DNA of 46,330 nucleotides from Actinobacteria bacterium 21-64-8 (GTDB lineage Bacteria > Pseudomonadota > Alphaproteobacteria > Sphingomonadales > Sphingomonadaceae). Location of the stretch: NCBI GenBank assembly GCA_903970225.1, contig CAJCHR010000057.1:1-46330 (forward strand). The letters run 5' to 3'. This document shows, piece after piece, positions 16,993 through 24,282 of this stretch; within the stretch, counting starts at the first letter, position 1; each line of letters opens with the position of its first letter. The notes under the pieces are model-generated. The model was not told where the DNA came from and ran no database searches. It was given only the letters and a program-made list of their open reading frames with translations. The position numbers and the translations under genes were made by a program.

Positions 16993-18246
16993 ATGACTGA
17001 GCTCAAAGCCGCTTCCGCCACACCACTGCGCGCGTGGCTCGTTGTCGTTGCTTGCCTTCTTGCGCAGATCGCCGCTTCGGGTCTCGCGACCCGTACTTTT
17101 CCTTTGTTCCTCACGACGTGGTCGAAAGATCTTCAGGTTCCGGTAAGCACCCTGCAACTCGGTCTAGCCGGTGACGGGATCATGTGTGCCCTGCTCGCCC
17201 CATTAATCGGTCTTTTGGTGGATCGCTCTTCGCCGCACCGGCTTCTCATCATCGGCGTGGTCGGGCTGGCTATTTTTCACTTTGGCATAAGCATAATGAG
17301 CGCCCCGTGGCACTACATCGTGCTGTACGGGGCCTGGCTCCCGGTCTCCGTCCTCCTGGCAACGTCGATCCCTGCCAACGCGATCGTATCGCGGTGGTTC
17401 GTCAAACATCGAGGGCTCGCCCTCGGCGTGACGGCGACTGGATTGAGCGCGTCCGGTGTTTTTCTGCCATCGATTATCACGGCCGCAATGGCAGGCATCG
17501 GTTGGCGGTCCATCTGGCTCGCTGCAGCCGCGCTCATCGCCATTGTTGTACTCCCCCTAGTCGTCTTCATCGTGCGGGATCGCCCTCCCGGTGTGCGGGA
17601 GGATCTATCGCCCGAACGGGAGCTGGGGCTGAAGACCCCGAGCGCCGAATTGGGTTGGCTCGATATCTTGCGCAATCGAAACTTCGCCCTTCTGGTCATC
17701 GGCTTTCTTTCGATGATGCTGGTCCATGGTGGCTACGGAGCGAACCTGACGCCAATCGTCGAAAGTCGTGGGATCGACCCCGCTGGGGCTGCCATCATCC
17801 TCGCGTCGCTCAGTCTCTCGCAACTGTTATGGACGTTGCTGGCAGGATGGCTGTCTGACCGCTTTGGCAACCGCCTGCCAATCGCATCCTATGCGTTCCT
17901 CGCGGCCGTGGGCGGCTTCACGGTCGCTTACGGCGCCGATTTCAAGACATTGCTTTGCGGTACGGTCCTCCTGGGCTTTGCGCAAAGCTTCTGGCCGTTG
18001 CTTGCTTCCGCTTTGGCAAACGAGTTTGGCGCGGGAGGACTGGGACGAGCCTTCGGTCTCACAACTGCGTTCTTGCCGTTATCGTCGTTCGCTCCGTTCT
18101 CGATTGCAAAGTTCCACGAAACATTTGGAAGTTACGTGGTCCCGCTCGACGGGATGGCGTTTCTCTGCCTGCTCGGCGCGGTTGCATTGTTCTTTCTGCG
18201 TGAACGAAACACGATGTCTGGCGGTGATCGCCTTGCGCTCGCGTAA
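16993..18246 (+). CDS. MFS transporter
   Basis: A 417-residue major facilitator protein with about 12 membrane helices. The A-motif between helices 2 and 3 is degenerate (GLLVDRSSPHRLL) and its second copy reads GWLSDRFGNRLPI. The topology and GLALGVTATGLSASGVFLP resemble oxalate/formate-antiporter-like and monocarboxylate MFS proteins, so an organic acid may be carried. I take ATG 16993, with GGAGGG ten bases upstream; ATG 16966 would add nine residues. Palindrome C precedes it. The CoA-transferase gene follows on the same strand 96 bases later, which fits uptake followed by CoA activation. Confidence 0.85.
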   Translation: MTELKAASATPLRAWLVVVACLLAQIAASGLATRTFPLFLTTWSKDLQVPVSTLQLGLAGDGIMCALLAPLIGLLVDRSSPHRLLIIGVVGLAIFHFGISIMSAPWHYIVLYGAWLPVSVLLATSIPANAIVSRWFVKHRGLALGVTATGLSASGVFLPSIITAAMAGIGWRSIWLAAAALIAIVVLPLVVFIVRDRPPGVREDLSPERELGLKTPSAELGWLDILRNRNFALLVIGFLSMMLVHGGYGANLTPIVESRGIDPAGAAIILASLSLSQLLWTLLAGWLSDRFGNRLPIASYAFLAAVGGFTVAYGADFKTLLCGTVLLGFAQSFWPLLASALANEFGAGGLGRAFGLTTAFLPLSSFAPFSIAKFHETFGSYVVPLDGMAFLCLLGAVALFFLRERNTMSGGDRLALA

Positions 18247-18342
18247 GCGCAAGAGATCCGCTGATGCCGCCATCGCTGTCGGTCGACGAGAGCGAACAAC
18301 AGTGAAGCCGTCCACAAAATCGGAAATCCGGAGAACATTCTC

Positions 18343-19569
18343 ATGACGCAGGTGATGCGAGGGGTGCGCGTGCTGGAGGTCGCACAATTCACGTTCGTTC
18401 CAGCCGCAGGCGGGATCCTCGCCGACTGGGGCGCAGATGTGATCAAGGTCGAACATCCGGTTCGGGGTGACACGCAAAGAGGCATGCTCAACGCGGGCGG
18501 TGTGAAGCTCGATCCCGATCGACACACGCTGATCGAACACCCCAATCGCGGCAAACGAAGCGTGGGCATCGATATCTCGAGCGCTGCTGGTCAGGAGGTG
18601 CTCTATGAATTGGCCAAGACCGCCGATGTTTTTCTGACCAATTACCTCCCGCACCAGCGGCAAAAACTCAAGTTCGACCTCGAACACATTCGCGCGGTCA
18701 ATCCCAATATTATTTATGTCCGCGGCAGCGCGCTTGGAAACAAGGGGCCGGAGCGTGAGAGCGGAGGCTTCGACAGTACATGCTTCTGGGCGCGAAGCGG
18801 GATTGCCTACACGATGACGCCGCCCGAGCTGGAAGGACCACTGGGGCAAGGCATGCCGGCATTCGGCGATTCGATCGGGGCCATGTTCATCGCCGGAGGT
18901 ATCTCCGCCGCCTTGTTTCACCGCGCGCAGACCGGCGAAGCAACCGAAGTTGACGTATCGCTGCTCTCTTCCGCCTGGTGGGCTTGCGGCGCCAACCTGG
19001 CGCAAGGAATGGACACAGGGATATATGCCCGCAATCCGATGCCGCACTACGGGGGCGTCGCCGTCAATCCATTCATAGGTAACTTCAAGACCTCGGATGA
19101 TCGCTGCATCAATTTGTGTATGGTCAGCCCTACAGGTCTGATCCGCGACACGTTCGAACATGTCGGACTGCCTGACGCCGCGGATGATCCGCGCTTTGCC
19201 GACGTGATGTCGTTGCTTGCCAACGCTTCTGCAGCCAGCGGCATGCTCGAGGCCGCATTCGCGAAAGAACCGTTCGCCTATTGGCTGGATCGCCTGAAGA
19301 CGATGAAGGGGCAGTGGGCTCCGGTGCAGAGCCTGGACGATCTTAGCAACGATGCGCAAGCGCTGGCCAACGACATGACGTTCGAGATCGAGGCGGCAAA
19401 TGGCGGGGCACCCCTCAGGCTGGTACGCGGACCCGTGCAGTTCGACGGGGCTGCGGTAGAGACCACGCGGGCGCCTTTCGCATCGGAGCACACGGAGATG
19501 GTCCTGCTCGACATGGGATTCGAGTGGGATAGAATTGCGGCGCTTAAGGATCAGGGCGCCATCGCCTGA
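18343..19569 (+). CDS. CaiB/BaiF family III CoA-transferase
   Basis: A 408-residue class III CoA-transferase. It moves CoA between carboxylic acids through an aspartyl-CoA mixed anhydride. Family marks: VMRGVRVLEVAQFTFVPAAG, LADWGADVIKVEHP (CoA site), RGKRSVGIDI, and the catalytic block GMPAFGDSIGAMFIAGG with Asp176 in the position of the active Asp of formyl-CoA transferase. The C-terminal half has the expected WAPVQSLDDL and a final MGFEWDRIAALKDQGAIA. GGAGAA lies upstream of the ATG. In this island it would give the CoA thioester of an acid made by P450, SDR and ALDH, so the pathway probably ends in beta-oxidation-like steps encoded elsewhere. Confidence 0.9.
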   Translation: MTQVMRGVRVLEVAQFTFVPAAGGILADWGADVIKVEHPVRGDTQRGMLNAGGVKLDPDRHTLIEHPNRGKRSVGIDISSAAGQEVLYELAKTADVFLTNYLPHQRQKLKFDLEHIRAVNPNIIYVRGSALGNKGPERESGGFDSTCFWARSGIAYTMTPPELEGPLGQGMPAFGDSIGAMFIAGGISAALFHRAQTGEATEVDVSLLSSAWWACGANLAQGMDTGIYARNPMPHYGGVAVNPFIGNFKTSDDRCINLCMVSPTGLIRDTFEHVGLPDAADDPRFADVMSLLANASAASGMLEAAFAKEPFAYWLDRLKTMKGQWAPVQSLDDLSNDAQALANDMTFEIEAANGGAPLRLVRGPVQFDGAAVETTRAPFASEHTEMVLLDMGFEWDRIAALKDQGAIA

Positions 19570-19678
19570 TCACGCCGGGCTATTGTCCTGGTATCGATCG
19601 TCGCTGACTGCTGATGGCATGATGCCCCTATGCGATCGGGCAGGTAGCCGCCTTCTGGCCGACAATATGACGTTCAAG

Positions 19679-21010
19679 TCATGCGACCTGCCATTGCAGA
19701 GGCAGGTTTCTGACCGACATCAAACCAGGATATACCGTGATATCCGCACCCGCCCGGATACCGAATTCCGGGATACGATCGAACCACTCCTCAAGAAGGA
19801 CGCGCAGCTCCCGGCGTGCCAGGTGCGCTCCCAGGCAGGTATGTACGCCGCCGACGAACGTGAAATGCCGGTTGCCCTTGCGGGTGGGATCGAACGTCCG
19901 CGGATCGGCGAACCGTGCAGGATCGAAGTTGCCCGACGGATTGAGGCAGGTCACCATGTCGCCCTGCCTGATCGCCAGGCCATGCCACTCGAAATCTTGC
20001 GTGGCGCGGCGAGCCGACCCGAGGATCGGCTGGGTGCGCAGGAACTCCTCGACCGCGCCGTTGATGAGTGTCCGATCCTTGCGGATCCGGTGCTGGATAT
20101 CCGGTTGCAGCGCCATGCGCCGGAACATCTGCGAAATGGTCGCAGCGACCGTATCGAGTCCGCCGAGCCAGAGAAACCAGACCATCCCGATGATCTCGTC
20201 TTCCGTCAGCGCTCGACCTTCAATCCGGCCGTGAACGATGGCGGATACGAGATGCTCGTCCGGGCTCGCCTTCTTTTCCGCGATGAAACCGCGGAGGAAA
20301 TCAAGGACATTGCGCAAGGCGGCCTGGATCGTTTCGAGGTCTGCCGTATGCAGGATGTCCCATTCCCAGGCGAGGAACGTCTCGAACATCTTGGGCGGGA
20401 ACCCCATCAGGCCCATGAACACACGCACCGGGAACACGCGTCCAAAGTCCCACGCCATGTCGACCTCGCCCTTGTCGGCGATGGCATCGATCATCTCCAC
20501 GACGATCGCCCGGATGCGGGGCTCCAGATCTCTGCTGATCCGGGCAGGCGAGAAATAGGGCATGAGAAACATGCGATATTTCGAATGGTCGGGCGGATCG
20601 ATCCCTAGCGGGATGGACTCGAAAGTCTCGCCGATCAGCGCCTGGAACTGCGCTGCCCCTCGATTGGAGAAGAAGTCATTGTCCGAGTATACCCGGTCGA
20701 TGTCCTCATAATGGGTGACCACCCAGCTCCCATCCGTCGGCAAACCGCCGAGCCCGGGCTGTGAAGGATTGAACAGGAGGCGCGGGATCGCCGGGTGGTT
20801 GAGCCACCCGGCCGGCGCGTATGGATCAACCAGGTCATTCGGCACGCCGCCCATCGCGAATGCCAGATCTACCACCCGATCGCGCGGCACGTGATCGGGC
20901 GCAGGTTTATCAACCCTGATCGCATCGAGCGCCGCGAGGGCAGAATGGGCCTCGGTCAAGTCGTCATCCTTGAAGTCATTGCTGCGGGCGAGTGGAGCGA
21001 TCGCTCCCAC
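19679..21010 (-). CDS. Cytochrome P450 (no. 2)
   Basis: A 443-residue bacterial P450. The I-helix motif is GGLDTVAA (G283-T287), ExxR is E322-FL-R325 and the heme loop is FVGGVHTCLGAHLARRE with Cys392. The first Gly of the usual FGxGxHxC is Val, a tolerated change. The sequence is clearly different from P450 no. 1 (acid-alcohol pair Asp-Thr, not Glu-Thr). The start is GTG 21010, three bases after the stop of the upstream gene, so it is coupled to it. It is the last gene of a leftward ALDH-unknown-P450 operon. No redox partner gene is nearby. Confidence 0.92.
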   Translation of the reverse strand: MGAIAPLARSNDFKDDDLTEAHSALAALDAIRVDKPAPDHVPRDRVVDLAFAMGGVPNDLVDPYAPAGWLNHPAIPRLLFNPSQPGLGGLPTDGSWVVTHYEDIDRVYSDNDFFSNRGAAQFQALIGETFESIPLGIDPPDHSKYRMFLMPYFSPARISRDLEPRIRAIVVEMIDAIADKGEVDMAWDFGRVFPVRVFMGLMGFPPKMFETFLAWEWDILHTADLETIQAALRNVLDFLRGFIAEKKASPDEHLVSAIVHGRIEGRALTEDEIIGMVWFLWLGGLDTVAATISQMFRRMALQPDIQHRIRKDRTLINGAVEEFLRTQPILGSARRATQDFEWHGLAIRQGDMVTCLNPSGNFDPARFADPRTFDPTRKGNRHFTFVGGVHTCLGAHLARRELRVLLEEWFDRIPEFGIRAGADITVYPGLMSVRNLPLQWQVA

Positions 21011-21013
21011 CGG

Positions 21014-22087
21014 TCAGGCGATGATGGTGCACTGGTCGGCTGGGGAGGATCTTTCGATCATCCCGTAGGTCTTGACCCCGTCCCACGTGTATTCGACGTG
21101 TCCCTGTTCGAGGTGCATGCCGTTCACGCCCGGCTTGTTGAGGTGATAGCTCGACAGGAGCGTCCGCCCTCTGATGCTGGCGACGCCAAGCTCGTACTCG
21201 AGCTCGATCGAGACGTCGTCTTCGCCTTCGCTGATCGTGCGAAGGAAAGCCGGATTGCGGACGGTGGCCGGATACATCTTGCCGTCCAAGTAGACATACC
21301 CCGTGTTGTACTGAGGATCCTCGGCGCGAAGTGGGTAGGCATTGCAGCCGAACCCGCGACCATCAGGGAACAGCGCTGCCTGCCAGCAATGTCCGCGGAA
21401 CGCACCCATGGGCCGGACGCTCTGGCGGTGGATGCGGTTGCCGGTCGCTTCGAATTTCGTGGTCACACCATCGAGCGTGTACTCGCCCGACGCGGTGAAC
21501 AGTTGCTCGACGCGCCAACCGAGCCCCATCAAGCCTGCATCGGTGAGCTGGTGCTCGGTCATGCCGACCAGCTTGTCGGGTCGCAGATCCTGAGCCCAGC
21601 AAGGCGCCCCCATCGTGAGGTCCGCTTCGAACCGGAACGGGACGCGTTCCAGAGCAGGGGTCTCTTGCTCGGCATCGATCAGCATCCGGCCCTTGAGCTG
21701 GTCGTTCACGCTGCCATCGAATACATTGTCTTCGAATGTCACGCGCCAGCGGCGGTTTGGCTCGATGCAGGTAAAGTTGAGGCCCTCGCCGCCGATGATC
21801 GGACCGCGGCTCGCCGGCAAGGCGGGCACGTCGGCGCTGAGGCCGAGACTCCGCCCGCCCTGGAAGACGAAGTTGCCGTCGTGACGGCGGCGGTCCCAGG
21901 TCTCGGCGAGCGCTTCGACGCCGATCCGATTGAACGCGAACCTGCCATCGTTATCGTACATCCAGATCGAAGCGCTTTCGCGAAGTTCGGGGTTTTCCGG
22001 CCGGTCGACCAGGATGGATCCATCGAGATCAGGCTCCAGGCCGCCCGCCCAGTCCTGCGGCATCGTGCGATGCTGAACCTGTACCAT
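21014..22087 (-). CDS. Uncharacterised protein in P450 operon (possible hydroxyneurosporene-hydratase-like fold)
   Basis: A 357-residue protein with no catalytic motif that I recognise. It is soluble, has no signal peptide, and is rich in beta-strand patterns with many Trp, Arg and Asp (ESASIWMYDNDGRFAFNRIG, ETWDRRRHDGNFVFQGGR, NRRWRVTFEDNVFDGSVND, FRGHCWQAALFPDGRGFGC). The ends of the chain look like two lipocalin-like halves, as in the DUF7064/DUF7065 or CrtC-like proteins found beside P450 and steroid genes; this likeness is from memory and is only suggestive. The ATG at 22087 has GAGGAGA six bases upstream. It lies between ALDH (55-base gap) and P450 no. 2 (3-base gap), so it should act on a P450 substrate or product. 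Confidence 0.6.
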   Translation of the reverse strand: MVQVQHRTMPQDWAGGLEPDLDGSILVDRPENPELRESASIWMYDNDGRFAFNRIGVEALAETWDRRRHDGNFVFQGGRSLGLSADVPALPASRGPIIGGEGLNFTCIEPNRRWRVTFEDNVFDGSVNDQLKGRMLIDAEQETPALERVPFRFEADLTMGAPCWAQDLRPDKLVGMTEHQLTDAGLMGLGWRVEQLFTASGEYTLDGVTTKFEATGNRIHRQSVRPMGAFRGHCWQAALFPDGRGFGCNAYPLRAEDPQYNTGYVYLDGKMYPATVRNPAFLRTISEGEDDVSIELEYELGVASIRGRTLLSSYHLNKPGVNGMHLEQGHVEYTWDGVKTYGMIERSSPADQCTIIA

Positions 22088-22142
22088 TTCAGTTTCTCCT
22101 CAACGTTTCTTATGGAAGAGCTCCGGCACCGGCCGCGTGCGT

Positions 22143-23615
22143 TCAGGCCGGAACGGAAATGCCGATAAGTTTCATTTCGCAAAAGCCTTCGATACCTTCA
22201 CGTCCCCATTCGCGGCCGATACCGCTCGATTTGTAACCGCCAAACGGAATATCGGGCGCGATCGGAGAGCCGCCGTTGATGCTGATCGTGCCGGACCTAA
22301 CGCGCTCGGCCACGGCGAGGGCTCGTGCCGGATCCGCGGAGAATACGGCACCGCACAGACCATATTCACTCTCGTTGGCAATCCGGACCGCGTCTTCGTC
22401 GTCCTCGAACGGTATGACCACCAGGACCGGACCGAAGATCTCCTCCTGCGCGATCCTCATGGAGTTCTCGACATCGACGAAGCACGTTGGCTCGATGAAG
22501 AACCCGGTTCCGCGGTCGGGCCGGGCCCTGCCGCCGGCGAGCAGCGTCGCGCCTTCCTGCTTGCCCAGCTCTATGTAGCCCATCACCCGATCGAACTGAC
22601 GTTGCGAGACGACCGGCCCCATGAGCTGCATGGGCCCGTCGATGTCGCCCCACTGGTTCTCGAAGTCGCCGTAGGCCTCGGAAAGCGCCGTCACCGCTTC
22701 GTCATAGCGGCTGCGGGGCACCAGCAAGCGCGTGATGTTCGCGCAGCCCTGGCCGGCATGGAACACGTTGATCATGCCCTTTACGGTCTGCGCGAAGCCC
22801 GGCGCGTCGTCGAGCAGGATACCCGCGGACTTGCCGCCGAGCTCCAGGAAGAGCCGCTTCAGGGTCGGCGCGCCGCGCTCCATGATCCGGCGACCTACGG
22901 CGGCCGAGCCGGTGAACGAGATCAGATCGACCCTGGGGTCCGCGACCAGCAACTCGCCCGCCATGCTCGGGTCGCTCGAGGTGATGACATTCACCACACC
23001 GTTGGGGATGCCGGCTTGTTCCGCAAGCTCGCCAAAGATCGCGCCTGCTAGCGGCGTGTCGGGAGCCGCCTTGATGACAACCGTGCACCCGGCCAGCAGC
23101 GCCGCGATGAGTTTGCCGACCGTGATGTAGATCGGCACATTCCAGGGAATGATCGCGGCCACGACGCCGATCGGCTCGCGCGTCAGAAGTCGATCCGTGG
23201 CGTGGCCATGCTCGGTGCGAACCCCACGTTCGTCGCGCCATTGCACGTCTTTGAAGCAGTCGATCAGAACGTCTGCACCATCGAGGGCGCCGTCCACGTG
23301 CGCCAGATGCGCCGCACCGATCGCGGCGCCAGCTTCGTGCCGAGCGATGTCGAGCAGTCGCTGCCGGTTCTCGCGAAGTACGTCGCGCAGCCGCTTGACC
23401 GTTGCCAGGCGATTGTCACGATCCCACGCCCAGTCGGTCTTGTCGAAGGCGCGGCGTGCCGCGGCGATCGCTGCCCTCACATCTTCTGCCGTCGCATCCG
23501 CCGCCTGGGCAATCACCTCGGCCGTCCAGGGGCTGATATCGTCGTAAACTGCCCCGGTGCTGGCGGCTCGCAGCTGGCCGTCGATATAGAGTTGGCCGGT
23601 AGAGAACAAAGTCAT
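22143..23615 (-). CDS. NAD(P)-dependent aldehyde dehydrogenase
   Basis: A 490-residue aldehyde dehydrogenase superfamily enzyme. The active-site set is complete: Asn159 (PWNVP), Glu258 (LELGGKS), nucleophile Cys291 (AGQGCANITR) and the cofactor loop SFTGSAAVGRRIM. The C-terminal oligomerisation part is GGYKSSGIGREWGREGIEGF. The start ATG 23615 has AAGGAAG upstream. It is the first gene of the leftward operon ALDH-unknown-P450 no. 2 and has palindrome D 150 bases upstream. It would oxidise an aldehyde made from a P450 hydroxylation product to an acid that the CoA-transferase could activate. Confidence 0.93.
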   Translation of the reverse strand: MTLFSTGQLYIDGQLRAASTGAVYDDISPWTAEVIAQAADATAEDVRAAIAAARRAFDKTDWAWDRDNRLATVKRLRDVLRENRQRLLDIARHEAGAAIGAAHLAHVDGALDGADVLIDCFKDVQWRDERGVRTEHGHATDRLLTREPIGVVAAIIPWNVPIYITVGKLIAALLAGCTVVIKAAPDTPLAGAIFGELAEQAGIPNGVVNVITSSDPSMAGELLVADPRVDLISFTGSAAVGRRIMERGAPTLKRLFLELGGKSAGILLDDAPGFAQTVKGMINVFHAGQGCANITRLLVPRSRYDEAVTALSEAYGDFENQWGDIDGPMQLMGPVVSQRQFDRVMGYIELGKQEGATLLAGGRARPDRGTGFFIEPTCFVDVENSMRIAQEEIFGPVLVVIPFEDDEDAVRIANESEYGLCGAVFSADPARALAVAERVRSGTISINGGSPIAPDIPFGGYKSSGIGREWGREGIEGFCEMKLIGISVPA

Positions 23616-23764
23616 TGCACTTCCTTACGCAAGGGACCGCGATCTTGAGTGAGGGACCGCGACTGACCTCGGTTTCCCGTCGGGCATCATCGTGCCGAAG
23701 GCGTCAGCACGCCCGACGCATCGACATTGAGCACCGGAAATCTCGTTAAGGTCACCAGCTATTT

Positions 23765-23782
23765 GTTAGTCGATCGCTCTAT
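23765..23782. promoter_or_regulatory. Island palindrome, site D (ALDH operon promoter)
   Basis: GTTAGTCGATCGCTCTAT shares TTTGTTAG-CGATCGC with the reverse of site C, including flanking Ts. The left half fits well, the right half is weaker. It lies 150 bases upstream of the ALDH start. Confidence 0.65.
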
Positions 23783-24232
23783 GAGATACCCTGCTTCCGC
23801 GAATTCTCAAGCTTAAAGATGAGGGCGGCAATCTGCCCCGCCGTGAGCCTCGAAGGAACCCGCATTTTGACGGCACCGGAGCATTTGCGAAGGAAAATGG
23901 GGGTTATGAGCCATCGCTATCAGGGCTCCCCCGCGCTTTCAGGTGCCGATGATCAAGGGTCAAACAATCTTGTTGAGAGATCTTCGTTACTCGGTCGCAT
24001 AAATATGTTCTCGCTCGCCTTTGCCGAATGGCGATTGCGATTGCGGCACCGGCGCCATCGAGAGCGATCATCGTTTCGTCAGTCTGTGGATCAGTGTCGA
24101 CGATCGCATCGCGGGAGCCCGGCAATGTCATCGCAAGCCAGCTATGCGAAGTTCTGTCGGCGAGCGCCCAATTTCTTTACGCGCAGGCGGGCCTCTGCGG
24201 TCCGGACGCAGACACCGGAGACCCACATGAAT

Positions 24233-24265
24233 ATTCGGGGCAGGCTGCTTCAGCCTGCCCCGAAT
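24233..24265 (-). terminator. Hairpin terminator after the TonB receptor gene
   Basis: A perfect 15-bp stem (ATTCGGGGCAGGCTG / CAGCCTGCCCCGAAT) with a 3-base loop lies 17 bases beyond the receptor stop. There is no long T-run, so it may be a non-canonical terminator or mRNA end stabiliser. Confidence 0.7.
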
Positions 24266-24282
24266 CCTCCAGCTTGGCGGAG

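Larger units (their letters stand above)
23616..24282. other. Intergenic region upstream of the ALDH operon
   Basis: These 667 bases hold the ALDH promoter with palindrome D and, at the right end, a strong hairpin serving the TonB receptor gene. I see no gene that I can support; short frames in the middle lack family features. Confidence 0.45.

Noticed and set aside
19535-22168. Long plus-strand frames opposite P450 no. 2 and the unknown protein
   Set aside because: Both are antisense shadows with the Arg/Asp/His bias typical of such frames; the minus-strand genes have motifs, ribosome sites and tight spacing.
23904-24131. A short minus-strand frame (MTLPGSRDAIVDTDP...) between ALDH and TonB genes
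   Set aside because: The first residues look protein-like, but no family was recognised and the frame soon becomes disordered. Not supportable.
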